Below, piece after piece: positions 38,440 to 51,632 of a DNA stretch of 64,000 bases (position 1 is its first letter; each line of letters starts with the position of its first letter). The position numbers and the translations under genes were made by a program. The notes below the pieces were generated by a model. It did no database searches. It had not been told where the DNA came from and was given only the letters and a program-made list of their open reading frames with translations. Source of the DNA: Orthonyx spaldingii (lineage: Eukaryota > Chordata > Aves > Passeriformes > Orthonychidae); the NCBI GenBank assembly GCA_013397795.1, contig VZTJ01005670.1:1122229-1186228 (forward strand). The letters run 5' to 3'.

Positions 38440-38830
38440 TCTTCCTCCTCCCAACTCTGCAGACAAGGAATGAGCAAAGCGTAGGGATTTCAGTTAAAGT
38501 TAATGCCGTATTAGCTGACGCACAGGCAGCTTCAATTCTCTTTAATTAGTGCAACATTAAGTGACAAAGTATTTAATCAGCAAGCTAACAAGTGTAGCAG
38601 CTGATTGCTCTGTGCATGCACTTGTGTGGGGGTGTGACTGAAAAAAGTAAATAAAATTACTTTCCTTGCTTTAAATGAAATGGGATCCCTAATTTTATTA
38701 CAGCTGCAATCGGTTTAGAGGCATGATAGAGCAATAAAAATTGATTCTATCCTGTTTTATTCCTTTAATAAAGTATTCAATTTAAAAAGCTAATACTGTA
38801 ATTTAACTGTTTAGCTTCTTGTGGTATGAA
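38440..38830. promoter_or_regulatory. Candidate conserved non-coding element
   Basis: The block contains TTTAATTAG (38541-38549), an E-box CAGCTG (38598-38603), HOX/CDX-like AATAAA and TTTAT elements, and TTGATT. It has no microsatellite and no recognised repeat. This mixture is typical of developmental enhancers, but comparative data would be needed to show constraint. Confidence 0.25.
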
Positions 38831-39107
38831 TTTAGGCCTTATTTCCATGGTGTCTCTGTCAAGGGAATGATCCAGCAGTCTTATCTTGATGTATTCTTGC
38901 ATTTAATGCACACATCTTGCTATTTACCACTGATCAGATTGAAGATTGAGCCCCCTTTTCTTAGGAAGGTCTAGAAATCATGATCCAAGTACATAAGCTT
39001 ATTAACTTTCAGTATTGCAATTCATTACATCAAGGTCTTAAGATAAATACTGTGAAAACCCTCTAACTGCTGCAAGCCACTTACTGGCTTAGTAATGCAG
39101 ATTACCA

Positions 39108-39450
39108 TCAACATGTCACCCTGCACTACCCTCTCTGCTGGGTTCCCATTGGATAAGGTCCAGTTCAGCATTTCTGTCTTAGATACAAAGCCTTCTGCAT
39201 AGACCCCACAGTTACCGGTGAGATTGTCACTTTAATGTACTAAACCAAGACTTCATGAACTGGCAGAGGATGTTTTATATGGTCCTTTATTGCCACAGAG
39301 CTCGTGGATCTCACACACATGAGCTGGAAATGGCCTGTGCACCTGTTCACTTTTGGACTCAGAACTTCCAGTTCCAAGCAGAATTATTGCTTGTACCTCA
39401 TCCAGGCACAAGGGGACTCCATGTGGTAGGTACGCACCAGTCAGAAAGAC
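39108..39450 (+). mobile_element. Probable decayed L2-like LINE reverse-transcriptase fragment
   Basis: Conceptual translation of 39108-39200 gives a segment containing VQFSISVLDTKPSA, preceded by a GFPLD-like stretch. This aligns by eye with the 'LHWLPV..RIQFKILLLTYKAL' segment near the C-terminus of L2-class LINE reverse transcriptases. About 180 bases downstream, in another frame, ELLLVPHPGTRG resembles the next conserved block of those proteins ('..LLVVPRTR..'). The order and spacing agree with one element that has suffered frameshifts and stops. It encodes no working protein. The similarity is from memory and by eye, so the family is uncertain. Confidence 0.42.
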
Positions 39451-42400
39451 AAACCTTGCCCTAAGCAATTTCTGAAACTAAATCAGACAGGAGACAATGG
39501 TGATAGGTGGAGGATCTCAAATAAATAGTGAGTCTGTATTAATTTATGTGAACATTAGTGTGAGAACAGTAGCAACTCAAATGGGCTTTGAAGTAAAAGA
39601 ACCAACTACTTTAGTACTACCCAACTACTTTACCTTTTCAAGAACTGCCTTCTGTAAGTTTCTAAGAAGGAGAAAAGAGACTTTAAAATTAATTGATAGA
39701 AAACATGACTCACAAATGCAAAATGACCCCTTGTAGCTGAGCGGCAAAAATCCTAAATATTCATTGAGATTTTTGTCATTGGTTTCACGGAGCTCACAAT
39801 TTGAGCCATGATCGATAATTTATAGTAGGGGCCATCCCAGAAACACATTTTGAGCCCAGCAGTGGGGGCTGAAATAACTCAGGTGAAAAGGCTGAAGTAG
39901 CTGTGATGTGACTAGGTGGTTTGTGGAGGAGAGGGGTGCAGAGCACACACCACCCAGCCCTGGGAGCAGGGGTCAGTGGCACATGCCCACAGCTCTTGCT
40001 AAGCCATGCCTGAGGCAGCAGAAGTCATCAAAAATCTGTAGCATTTTCTCCAGTCTTCATCAACAGCAGCACTCCTGGGAACTTTGTTTTTTGAATTTAC
40101 AGTAGAGTGCTGAGAGAGGTTATCCTGAGAAGACAGACATGGAAAACAGACCCTTGAATATGCAGTTGACAGGTTTTATTTAGAAAGCTGGCATATGCAC
40201 TGGCTGCATTCATATCTGCAGTGTTCCCCAGCTTGACAGGCAATCTAGAGTATGGTGTATATTAATGAGAAGTAGTTTTGAACTCAGATTTTGGTTCCCT
40301 TCATATAATTCCTGTCATACTGAACATTTTTAGACAACTACTGGTTTTGTTTTTCAGTAAAGACTACATGGCTTTTTTTTTTTTTTTAACAGCTCACTGA
40401 AAAAAATTGTGTAGTAGCACAAGTCTGGCTGCCTAGTTAGGCAAGTTTACTTGCATTTTTTTAATGCAAATATAATACCATTAGAGTTGATCATAAAAGC
40501 CTGCCTGAAGAGAGTATAGGAATGCATGACAAAGTTTTTTATGGTTTTAATTTAATCTCAGAAGTAATGTCCAGCAAGTAGAATACTCTACATAACTACA
40601 TGAACAATATCAACATAACCAGAATTCCTTTGAATTTCTCAGTAACCTTAGGAGGATGGGTTGATACTGCAGGTTTGCTCAGGTAATGCCTCTCGTCTGA
40701 GATGACAAAGCAAATGGCCTGTTCATGGGACCTAATGTTGAGTTGTGTCATCTCATTCACAAAGAAATATATGTATGAGAAATACAATTGCTCATTCATC
40801 TGCTATTGACCTCAATTCAAGTCCTGACTCAAGAAAATGTCTTTGTGAGAGCACTTAAACACAATGCCTGTGTTTACAGCTTTCCTCAGGGGAGGTGGGC
40901 TGCAGAATGTGTGCAAGACCTTTCTTCAGCTAAGACAGAAGAAAATATATGTAGTACTGTTTGTAAATCTTCCAGAATGGGAAAAATTAGGAAACCTCAA
41001 AAAACCTGCCGGGCATAATTGTTGAAGCGTATTGGTCCAGAGTCAAGGTGTTGCTAGTTCTGTGTAGTGAAGACTAACGAGTTGTACTTTAAATGTTGCA
41101 CTTTAATAAATTTCTTTCAGTCATTAAAGAGGTGGTTCTCACACAAGTCTTCCCTCATGTGTAGAAGTGTTACTGAAGAACTCTATCATGTAATTTCTTA
41201 ACCTTCACATGCAAATTCTCATTGCACACAGAGCACACCAACATTGTGATGCTCCTGTTTGATCTTAGAACCCGAGGACTAGGTGCTGGGAAAAATGTAG
41301 ATCCTGGGAAAGCAGATTAACAGTTCTGTAGATTACCTTAAATTGATCCCAATAGTTAAAAATTATAAACTATTTTACAGTTATTATGAAATGATTTTTT
41401 AAAAGTAACAAACAGAGAAGCCTTCTGCAACTTTCAACTTAAACCAGTCTCAGAGATGGTGCAAAATCAAATAAAAATAAATAGAAGTTAAACTTATTAT
41501 GCAAGTTAAAACAATTTAGGTTTTGCATTAGTCTCTGTAATATTTTCTTTCTTGGACTTATAGAGACTTATCAATACATCCCACATGTTTTACAGTTCTT
41601 TTACAGATCTTCATTATATTGATTCACTGAGTACAAGTGTGAAAAAACCAGAAAATAAGCATATGACAAAAGTGAATTATTAGGATTTCTCCCAAAATGG
41701 GGGCTTAATGTATGTAAGTACTCTAACATGGAAATAACCCCAGGTGTTAAAGGCTTTTAGCTCAGGAGATGATGAGACCCAAAGTCTGGCACCTGAGTGA
41801 CTCACTCAGTGTGCAGATGGGGGTGATTGCTCTGTGACCAATCAGACCATTCCCCAAGTAATATCAGGGAACTCTCAAAGCAAGCAAAGCCTGGAGCTGG
41901 TTTCTACTGAAAACAAAGTACAGCAACACAGGAAGCATAGATGTACACAGAAGTGAGAAGTACAAATGGAAGTGATAATTTTGGAGTGATCCTTTCCCAG
42001 ATTTTTAAGGCTCTTGCTGTACTGCACTGGTATGTAGGAAATATTTTTAATGTATGCTTGTTTTTCTGTGGTTAAAATGAAGTATTTAACATAGCATGTT
42101 TTCTGAGTATGTGGACAACAGGGAGTAACCAGAAGAGGAACAAGGACAGGGAAAGGGGAGGAAAGAGAATCTCTGAAGATGCTGAGGAGCTTTCCAAAGA
42201 ACAAATAGTATGATCTACTTTGTGGCTAAACTGATTAGCTCTCTTATAATCACATCTCAGCTGATGAACTTTGTGATCTTCCTCTGTAGAGCCCTCTGTG
42301 GCTGTTCTATGTCATTCCTTAAGAAGATTAGGTGGGTAATCCTGAAGCTCCACAAAACCACCTGTTGTTTGGGCTGCTGTATAATACGGCTTTTGAGGCA

Positions 42401-45326
42401 ATCCTTTGACAGTTCAGAAGTAGGATTGTGAGCAGGCTCAGTTATTTGTGTACCTGCTGGTTCCTGTCTGCCTGTGCTGCATGGCACTCTGTGCTGTGTT
42501 TCCAGCAGCATAAGCAGCTGACCCTAAGGAAAACCAGACCCAATCAACCTCCCCTCTCTCCTGCTTTCCCTTCCCAAGGGACCGTTTCTGTCTGCAGCAG
42601 CACTGCTTTTGTTGCTGTAATGACATTTGCAGAGAGTCTGTCTCTTTACCATCTGGCTGTTCTAGGGTTTAAAATGCACCAGGTGTTGGTAAATTCATCC
42701 ACGTCACCAGGAAGGGTGCCTTGCAGCATGTCTAGAACAGACTTATTAAAGAAAACAAAATATAACCTGAAAACAGATAAATGCATTGGAAAGAGAGAGG
42801 TAAATCCAGGAAAGCCAATCAGGTGCAGGTTGAGCTGTAAACAACAGTCATGCCAGAACTGGGTCAAAATCCTTGTTCTACATAATCTGCTGGGACACAA
42901 TTGTAGCTATTCAGGCTGGGATGTTTTCCTGTAAGCCACACTGTCTGACCGTCCTTCTGAAAATGTCACTCACTACAAATGAAATTCCTAAATTTAAACC
43001 CATAACCCTAACTCCAGAGGAATGTAGGAATTTTTTTTTCCCTCTGAAGAGTTCAGAAACCTGTGATGATAGAATGTATTTGTAAGATATGAGTTAAATG
43101 AACTGGGCTTCCTGTTTTTCTGCTCTGCCAGTTGTTAAGGTCACAGTCTAACAATATGTTAAGCTGGTGCTTAATTCTAAGGATCTTAATGATCTGATGG
43201 TAGTAGGCAGCAGTGTGGCTGTTTGTCTGCTTTGATTTAAAGACTTCCTTAAATGCATTGCTGATTTTGGCCTTCTCCACCACAGGTTAATATATTGTGA
43301 TTAAAAATAAATAAGTGCATTCATATCATCATCCACAAAATTGTCTTTGTCAATCCATTAAAATAAGATTCTTCTTATCAGTATGTTTATTCTTTTCCAT
43401 CTCCCCCTAACGAAGCCTGTGAGGGGAGGAAAAATAATTTTCAGGTTATAAATCTTAATATAAATGATAGAGGTATTTCAGACAAGGGTCTTAAGAATGT
43501 ATTCCATTTAGTGCCTTTTTCTATGAAAATATAAGACAGACATTGAAGTAGTTCTCTGATGTCCTGCTTACACGTCTGTCTTTCTTACCCTAAAACAGTG
43601 TGTTCCAGTCAAAGGGTTTTCCAGCTTCTGGAGAATACATCCTGGGAGTAAGAGTTGCACACTGCTCATGTCCTCCCTTAGGGCCATGATGACAGGTAGA
43701 GCTACAGCTCTTTGCTGCAGTTTGATTACAAACACAAGATTTTGGGAGCCATGGGTGCTGAGAAAATTGTGCAACAACTTGTCAGTGCTTTTCTGACTGT
43801 GGAAATCTGATTGCTTTTTTAAAAAAGAAGTAAACATATGGCTATTGTGTTTGATTAATCTGTTTCTTCACATTCTCTGGCAAGGAACGAAGGGGTCACC
43901 AGACTTGAGCATAGATAAGTCACTTCTGGTTGCCCTTCAATTTGATCACTAGTAATCACCATTAATGTTGGTGCAGCTTAATTGAATGTTTTGTATTGCA
44001 AAATGGATCTGTATGGTTAGCACTTTTCATGCTTAAAATGGCTCAGTAGAAAAAGAATTATCTGAAAAATGTTTTTGCGGGGTGTCTTAAGTGGCTGAAT
44101 GAGAGACTAAAACAAAACATTACTATTGTGAGGATCAATTTTATCAGTGGTGCTTAGGGTAGATGGAAAATGGATTAATCATCCTATTCCTGACAGTGCA
44201 GGGCAGAGAGGGTTAATAACAGGAGTATTCTTTCACAGTGCTCTTCTGGCTGAGAAAGCTCAAGGTAACCAAATGTAGGGATATGGTTTGATTGACAATT
44301 TAGTCATCGAGGCATTGATTGTTTCCTGCCATTCAGCTTGAAGACAGGTTGTTGAGTAAAGAAGTGTCTAATTAGAATTCTTTGTGGTGTGATTCCCCTA
44401 GAAACACATGAAACTAACAGTTGAGACAGCAGGAGAATTTAAAAATACTGTTTTCCAATGTTTCAAAGTACCTGTTTTGCATGATCAGTTTAGAAACCTG
44501 ATTCTGGAGGTTTGTCCTACGTTGTAGCTGCCCTGTGAAGTTTCAAGGCAGGCACGTGCCTCTGCTTTTGTTTTTGTTTTTGGCTAATGGCTTTGTATTT
44601 TCTAATGGCAACTTCCCAGATGAGAGCTGTGCTAAACTGAACCTTCTCTCAAGATAAAGAGTAAACAAACCAGGGAATTTACTCTAGTTTTGGCTGAGGA
44701 AGTAAACCTGAGTTGTTGATGGCTTCTTTTCTTCTCTCAGAAATTCATGCATGAACTTAGGAGTAGAGAAGAACTTACCTGTTTTAGCTCTCTGAAGGGT
44801 AGAGAATATGATAGAGGAAAACAGCTTTTTTGCTTGTAGCAATTACGTGAACAGCAGCATTTAAAAATTGAAAACTCTCCCACTCCAGGAAGTCAGCATG
44901 CTACAGCTCAGCCCTGTGGTTGCTCCCATTGTACTGATAATTTTCTGTGCAATAGTTTCTATAACCCAAATATTCTCTATATTGCAGGTATCTCCTCCTG
45001 TTTGCTCAAAGAATTAAACTAACTGTTTCCCAGCCATCCTATTTCTCCAAGGAAGTGTTAGACATCCTAGACTGGCACAGGGATAGTAAAATCCCAAATG
45101 CTTTGTATGAGGAGTGCATTTAAAGTGTAAATGAATGCTGAGCAAGCACAACTTTTTATCTCTTATAAGTCTCTATTGCTATCTTGTAATCTGTAAAACA
45201 GTAAATAAAACCTTTTCCTGGTAGAGAACTCTAAACTGTATATTGCAGAATTGCAGAACGTTGAGTGGCATTATATTCCAAAGTACTGAGATACAGCTAC
45301 AAAACCCACCAAGGAGAAAGAGCTGT
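39451..45326. other. Non-coding stretch
   Basis: AT-rich sequence without recognisable genes. A long T-run lies at about 40373-40388. A 168-codon plus-strand frame at 42428-42934 has minus-strand competitors and no domain, so it is treated as chance. The block 43880-44380 holds homeodomain-type sites including TGATTGACA (44289-44297) and a palindromic TCTAATTAGA (44367-44376). Confidence 0.55.
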
Positions 45327-45377
45327 TGTGTGTGTGTATATATATATATATAAAAATATATATATACATACACACAC
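45327..45377. repeat. Compound TG/TA/CA microsatellite forming an inverted repeat
   Basis: A TG run passes into a TA run, then AAAA, then a second TA run, then CA units. The right half is nearly the reverse complement of the left, so the tract can fold into a long hairpin or cruciform with a tiny A-rich loop. The minus-strand frame across it is low-complexity Tyr/Ile/Thr and has no meaning. Confidence 0.9.
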
Positions 45378-48300
45378 GGCTGGCAGTGGCCATATTTTTT
45401 ATTTCAATGAAATATAGGGATAAAGACCCATGAGTGAAAAAATGATTGTAACTACATTTAATGCAGGTATTTGCATATTTCAGGTGGTAAAGGGATTAAA
45501 TGAGACTTCTTTTAGAGCTGTGTAAAAGGATCTTTCAATATTGTAGTTATTAATCCTGGATTTTACATAAAATGCTTGTAAATCAAGCAATTTTTCTTCA
45601 TGTCTAGATATTTCTAGAAGCTGCCTGCAGTGTCATTGAAGCATTTGCAACAGGGGGAAATAAGAGTTGTATGGCTTGAGACAGTGAGAAAAGTCAAAAA
45701 GTCACCTCTTAGAGAAACAAGGCCTGGACAGATGAAGAAATGCAGTTGCTAGATACTTTATTTCTTATTTAAAGTATTTGGCTGTGGAGAATCTGTATTC
45801 CTTAATGGGATCATTTCTGATTATTTTGTTGTAATACTTTCATGAGGACACAAGCCGACCACAACCTGCAATCCTCCTGGTTGTACAGGGGCTCTGATAG
45901 AAGGCAGCAGACATGGCACTGTCAGGCAGACAGTGCTGCCCATAGACCTGCTGTTAAGTTTTCTTTTACCTAAAGAAGGTGTAGTAAACCTCCCTTGGAG
46001 TTTAAAGTGAGATAGAGAAGAACAAGTAATAGGAAAGATCTGGAGTTATCAGAGTGTCTAGAAGTACTTTCTTTTAATTTACTCTTTTCTTAATGGAAGG
46101 TGGACTTCAGTCCCAAAAGTGGCAAACAAATCATTTGACTACATTTGGGAATAATGTGAATAATTCTGTGATGTGATTTATTGTGTGCCATTGAAAGCAA
46201 TTTTGGTTTAATCAGAAATCATAGAAAATATGTAATTAAAAAGTTCTCAAAATGTATGGGTTAAAAGTGTCACTTAGTATGGGTTTGTAACAGCTTCATT
46301 TGTCCATTCTGTGCTTGGAGCTGTATGGCAGGGCACAATCACATGTATAGCACAGTGATTTATAGATTAGAGAGCAGACACTAATGAGAAAAAGCTTTTA
46401 AAATAAAGATTTCTATTGTATCATTCATGTGGCTATGGCTATAAAGATCAAAAAAATACTTAACAGACAGTTTCTAGGCTTAAATATGAAAGTGTCCAAA
46501 CTTATCCCCTTCTGGATATAAGAATTATAGTAGGAAAGTGATAATAAATTTAGAGGACAGCTATGTCTTGCTAAGTGGCACTTGAAAACTTGTATTAATT
46601 CTAAAAGCTAAAGTTAAACTTGCGTTTTCCCTCCCTTTCTTATGCAATGAGGAGTTTTAGTTTCAGCTAGTGTTGGGTTTTTGTATTGTAGACGAACAAA
46701 TACCTCTTGCATACACTCTAGAGACACAGGTTAGAGAGAAGCCTGTGTTATTCAATACAATCCAGGCAAAAAAGTTTTTAATAAATAATTTATCTAAAGA
46801 ATTTTTGTGGTAGTGAAGGCAATGCCCAGCTCTGGCTGGTACAAGTCAGCAGTGCTGACATTAAAAGCTCAGGGCTGGCTCACATCTGCTGCCAGGTGAT
46901 AGAGTCCATCATCTGAGTTGTAGCATCAGCTCTCACTCCTGTCTGGTAGTTGGCTGGAATTGCTGTGTAGTAACCTGGAAAGGCACCAGCAACCTGGAGC
47001 ACAGCTCTGCACACAAGTAGGAAACAGCTGTGGAGGGAATGCTGCTGCCTGCTTGTCCCAGGTTATGTGGACCTTCTGCCATGCCTGTCTTCTGCAGTGA
47101 GAGCTGGGTTTGAACCATACCAAAAGTCTTTGCTGCCATTAGCAGTTGTGTCTCTGTCAAAAGATCCTCCTTGTGCTTTTGAATTGAAAAAGGTTTTGCT
47201 AATGACAAAAGGTAAAGGGAAGAAGCAAAAAATTGTAACTAACATTTCTAGTAGACAACTTCAGCAGCAAACAAAATCTTACAGGAGAGTTGAGTGATCT
47301 GTTGTCTTGGTACTTTGATGTACAAATAGATTCCCAATTCTTGAATCTCAGTTTCCCAAGGCATGTAATGCTAAGTATGTTTAGTTTTTTTCTGTCTGAC
47401 ACCTAGTAACTGGCTCAGTAATACCAGACAACTCTTCTTAGGGGTATTGCAGGGCATTCTGTGCTTTTCATGCAGCTTCCCTAAGAAATGCTGCAAACAT
47501 TACACTGCTATTCCCACCAGTAACTCAGAGCGGGGCCAGCTTGGGGTCCCTGTCCAAGAGGGACTTGAATGATGATAAGTAAATGTCTGTGTATTACAGA
47601 AACTGAATAAACTTCTACTATACGTTCTTAAATAGTCTAAAAACAAAACAAAACCAAAAAAGAACTAGTTCATGGACTAGTGGACTCTTGAGCATGGATT
47701 TTATTTGTGACGGAATGGGAGGGGTATTTTTTCTTTGTTAATTGCTTTTAGCGGCAGGATTGATGAAGCTATGTAAGAAACGATAATGAACGTCTTTGTA
47801 ATAGGACAGATCTATAAAGCTCGCTCCTACAATTCCTGTGGAATTGCTGGAGATCCTGTAGGGTGGATGGCCTTCCTTTTGGGTTAATGCTTCCTTGCAC
47901 TAGATATTGTACAGGGGCCCAGTTATGTATTCTAAGTGTTGCCTGCCTCCCCAGGTAAGTTCTCTGTGGACATCGCAGCTCAGGAGAGAAGCAGACAAGT
48001 CTTTTGCCCAGCCCAGGAGCCTGAGCCAGGCTGGAGGCCAGTGCTGTGTGGTGTGGCATGCTGAATGACTGCTAGTCAAACCACTGCCTTTTTCAGATCC
48101 AAAAATATACTAAGTCTTATTTTAGCACTGTATTTCTGAGGCAAGTACTAGTAAGGATGGTCAGAAACAGCCTGTCTAACCTACTACATGAGGAGGAGCT
48201 ATTGCATTCCCAAGTACAACCTCTAAATTTTCTGAACCGTGGAACTACTTCAGCTATGAGGGCTGTTTTGTGTGGTATAAAGCCTAGTGTGAGTCTTTTG

Positions 48301-51300
48301 TATAATATAGCACAAGTGGGCTTTTACAAGAAGTATTAGTAGAAACAGGGGTATTAATGTACCTGTTAGCTCACATACCTGATAAATTATATATTATTCT
48401 AATTATAAAGCAATTTATCTTTCTTTTTTTTTCTTTTAGAGTTCTTCATTCCTAAACAATAGTCAGTCTTAGACGAAGTTACCAGGAGACTTTTCAGCCA
48501 ATTAATAAAAAATGCAGTGTTTCCTGAATGTATGATCTTTGCTTGGATTTTGTTAATTAATAATTTAGTAAATATAGTTGAGTGTGTTTAATGCAATTTT
48601 CTCCTCTTTTAAATTTTCTTGTAGGTAAAAGAAAAATCCCTTTTTATTTGTGCTTTTATGAAAAGAATCCCATTTCCCCTCATTTCAGGATGATCTAATG
48701 CTGCAGCATTGCTGTCAAGTTTGAATGGCCAGTGCAAATTAATTGCTTTTCATAGCTTACATCTTCGTGAGCATTTTGCATTTCACCATAACTTTAACTG
48801 AAGAAAGCTTGGTGAGAGTGCTATGGCAAAGCAGGCAGGGGAGAGGTGTGGAAGCACAGGTGAGGCATGAGGACACCTGGAGAAGCAGAGTCTGCTCTTG
48901 CTTTGCCTGCCCACATGGGCACAGCAGAGCTGTGGTGTTTGATGGGCTGGGATGTGCTCCTCTGCTGCTCTGTGCAGTGTTGATTCCAGGTACTGGTGTA
49001 CTGAGAGTTCCACACATCTGTGGCTCTTAGTGAGTTCTCCTGGCCTGCTGCCCTCTCCCTCTTCCAAATGGTGCTCCCTCACTGTGTGCTCATACCACGA
49101 GCTCCATAAGAGGACAAGTCCCCCGTTGCTCCAGTCACTGCCCCAGAGGCTATGAAGGGTCGATGTGCAGGGCTGTGGCTGCCAGCAGGTGACCCTCCCT
49201 CACATGACTCATGGACTCCAGAGCAGATCATGCCATGGAAAAGATAAGGAAGGAAGGATATGGTCATCCACCCACCAGCAGCTGGGCTGAATCAAACATT
49301 ATACTAAACAGGTCTGCTGCTTTCTGCTGGAGATAGAAACAAGCAGTAAGCAAGGGTGAAACACGGACACTACTTTGAGCATTAGCAGAGGTGTGTAGCA
49401 GAGGACACTGCCTCTTGTTCTCTAGAGGATGTCCAGCACATCATCTGCAGCTGCTGTGGGCTATATCCTCAGCAGCCAAAAATTGTCACTTGGGGAACAG
49501 ATATTAAGTTTTTTTTCCTAATTCTCCAAAAGTCCTATTGGAAACTAGATCAGTAATTGCACTGCCTGGTATGAAAATTTGATGTTAAGTAGTTCAAATG
49601 CTTAGTGCAAAAATTAAAAACTCTTGTCCTTTCACAACTGGAATACAGAGAAGAATATTCAGGTAAAAATAATTTATGATAGTAATTATGGTATAAACCA
49701 ACTTTTCAGCAGCTAGTTGCCTAAACTCCTCCTTCCCCACTCCACACTTATCAAACCTGTAGGGAAATCACTGTAAGAAATAGCCCTCTGCCTGCTATAT
49801 TCGTCAGAAATAGGATGTTTTGTGTGAATGCTTAACTGTGTAATGAAAAAAGGATCTCATATGCAATGATCTGGAGTATCAAGAGGTCAACCAGTTTTCT
49901 GAAACTAAGTCTAATTTTTACTGGCAACATCTAATATTAATTACTAAAGCTCACACCTTTCCCCATTAAAATCAGAAAGTTTATGCACATAATTGTGAAA
50001 CATCTAATGGCTTGACAGCTTTAATTTTTTTCACTGTGTGCATTTCATTTTGTTTAACCCCAAGAAAACTGAACTTCTATTTATTATGGGAAAAATTGAT
50101 TCAGAATAAATCCTGACAGTTTGAGTTACTTCTGAGCTTTTGTATTTAATGGAAACACAGTATGAAATCCCTTTCTATGCTTCCTGTGTGGGAAGGGGGG
50201 ATTTGACAGCAGGAAAGCAGATATCACCACGAATAAAAGTGACTGGTTGGCAGGGTGGGACAGGCATGTTGTGTAGTTGTTTTACTTCAGGACACTTCCT
50301 CAGCAGGGAAGCCCCAGCACGTTGGTGCTGAAGTGCAGAGAACCAAGAGCAGCTCCAGCAGGCAGCATTAGTTGTGCTAAGTGTACAAGATTGCTGGTAT
50401 TGCTGCCTGTGCACCAGGAGTTTCTGCAGACCACAGGTAGTCAATGGATGATCAGATGTCCCTTCCCCAACCATCTCTTGATGAACTGAAGCCTGTATGG
50501 TAGATGCAGATGCTGCATTCAGAAAACAGTTTGGTTGAGCTCTTCCTCATTGCCACAATAACTTTACAGAGCAGTGCCTGGGGTCTGGTGTGGTGCTTGC
50601 TGGACTTTGGCTGAAATGCTCAGTCTGTTGTAACAAACACAGTTGCCGGCTGGATCATGTATGTATTACTGTAAAACTGGAAAATGGTCACCAACTCATT
50701 TCACGCCAGCTACTGGACAGATACCAACTAAATAGAAAGGCATAGACTTGGTATGGGATTTAAGAAAGAAAAAGAACGAAGCCATTTTGTAATCATTAAG
50801 AAACAAAGCATAAATGAAATGCTGGCTACTGAAGAACGCTAAGTGAGGACATTGTGAGGCCCCAAGGAAATTCCTTAGAGAAGAACAGTTAATGCAGCAG
50901 AGTTCAGAAGTGGTAGGGAGATGTTCAGCAGCAAGGAGAGAGTGGAAAGAGTGGATGAGCAGTCCTTGATAGGACTGTGACTATTAAACAGCAATTTCTG
51001 CTATTGCTTGCTTGTCTACCTTGTTTTTTCACTTTGATTCAGCATGAATAGTAGCTTAATAACTACTTTTGTATTGGTAGTCCCCTGACACAGGAGTACT
51101 CTCAGGATGGATAAGCTGTGAGAAATTCTGGACTCCTGAAGCAGAGGTGGCTCTGACCTCAGGTGCTGAAGCTCGGTCCCTGCCCCCTGTTGCTTGTCCA
51201 TCCTTCTCTTGTTGCCAAGGGGGGGATTTCTCCTCATCACTTCTCTGATACTTTTCAGTCTTTAAGATTGTTTTGTAAATCATGGATGTTGTAAGCTGTC

Positions 51301-51616
51301 TAGAGTTCAGGCTTTTGTGCAAGGATATTGCTTGACTGAGGGAGAAATCCTTCATAGTCCTTACCCTGCACTAACATAGGATAGTGAGCAGGAAATGGTC
51401 TGATAGTTAAAGCAGATGGTTTCTCAGCAAAAGCCTTCTGTGGCTTGTGTTCTTTGTAACTTTTTTTAGTGAGACAAACCAGCTTTCCTGATATGACAGC
51501 TTCATTGCTGTGCCTTGTGGAAACATACTGCCACTTATACTAATTTTACCTTTTAAGAATATGAGAACACAGTGGTAAAGCAAAAAAGTCAACGTTGCTA
51601 TGATTTGAGAGATGCT

Positions 51617-51632
51617 TTTTTTTTTTTTTTTG
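51617..51632. repeat. Poly-T tract
   Basis: An uninterrupted T run of about sixteen bases, and a likely length polymorphism. It is not preceded by a recognisable retroposon body on the minus strand, so I do not call it a retroposed A-tail. Confidence 0.8.

Larger units (their letters stand above)
27991..39107. other. Long non-coding stretch
   Basis: AT-rich sequence with no defensible exon. Simple repeats include (ATT)n near 29451-29473, a ten-base C run at 30690-30699 and an AC-rich tract at 32878-32908. GC-richer patches at 30420-30960 and 36000-36620 hold overlapping frames up to 156 codons on both strands without recognisable domains. A 9-bp hairpin lies at 36906-36931. The block 38440-38830 looks like a conserved non-coding element. 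Confidence 0.55.

Noticed and set aside
40373..40395. Long T-run ending AACAG as a splice acceptor
   Set aside because: The following sequence has no sustained coding frame and no recognisable exon, so a simple T-run is enough explanation.
42428..42934. 168-codon plus-strand frame
   Set aside because: Cysteine- and serine-rich without domain pattern, with two overlapping minus-strand frames. Consistent with chance.
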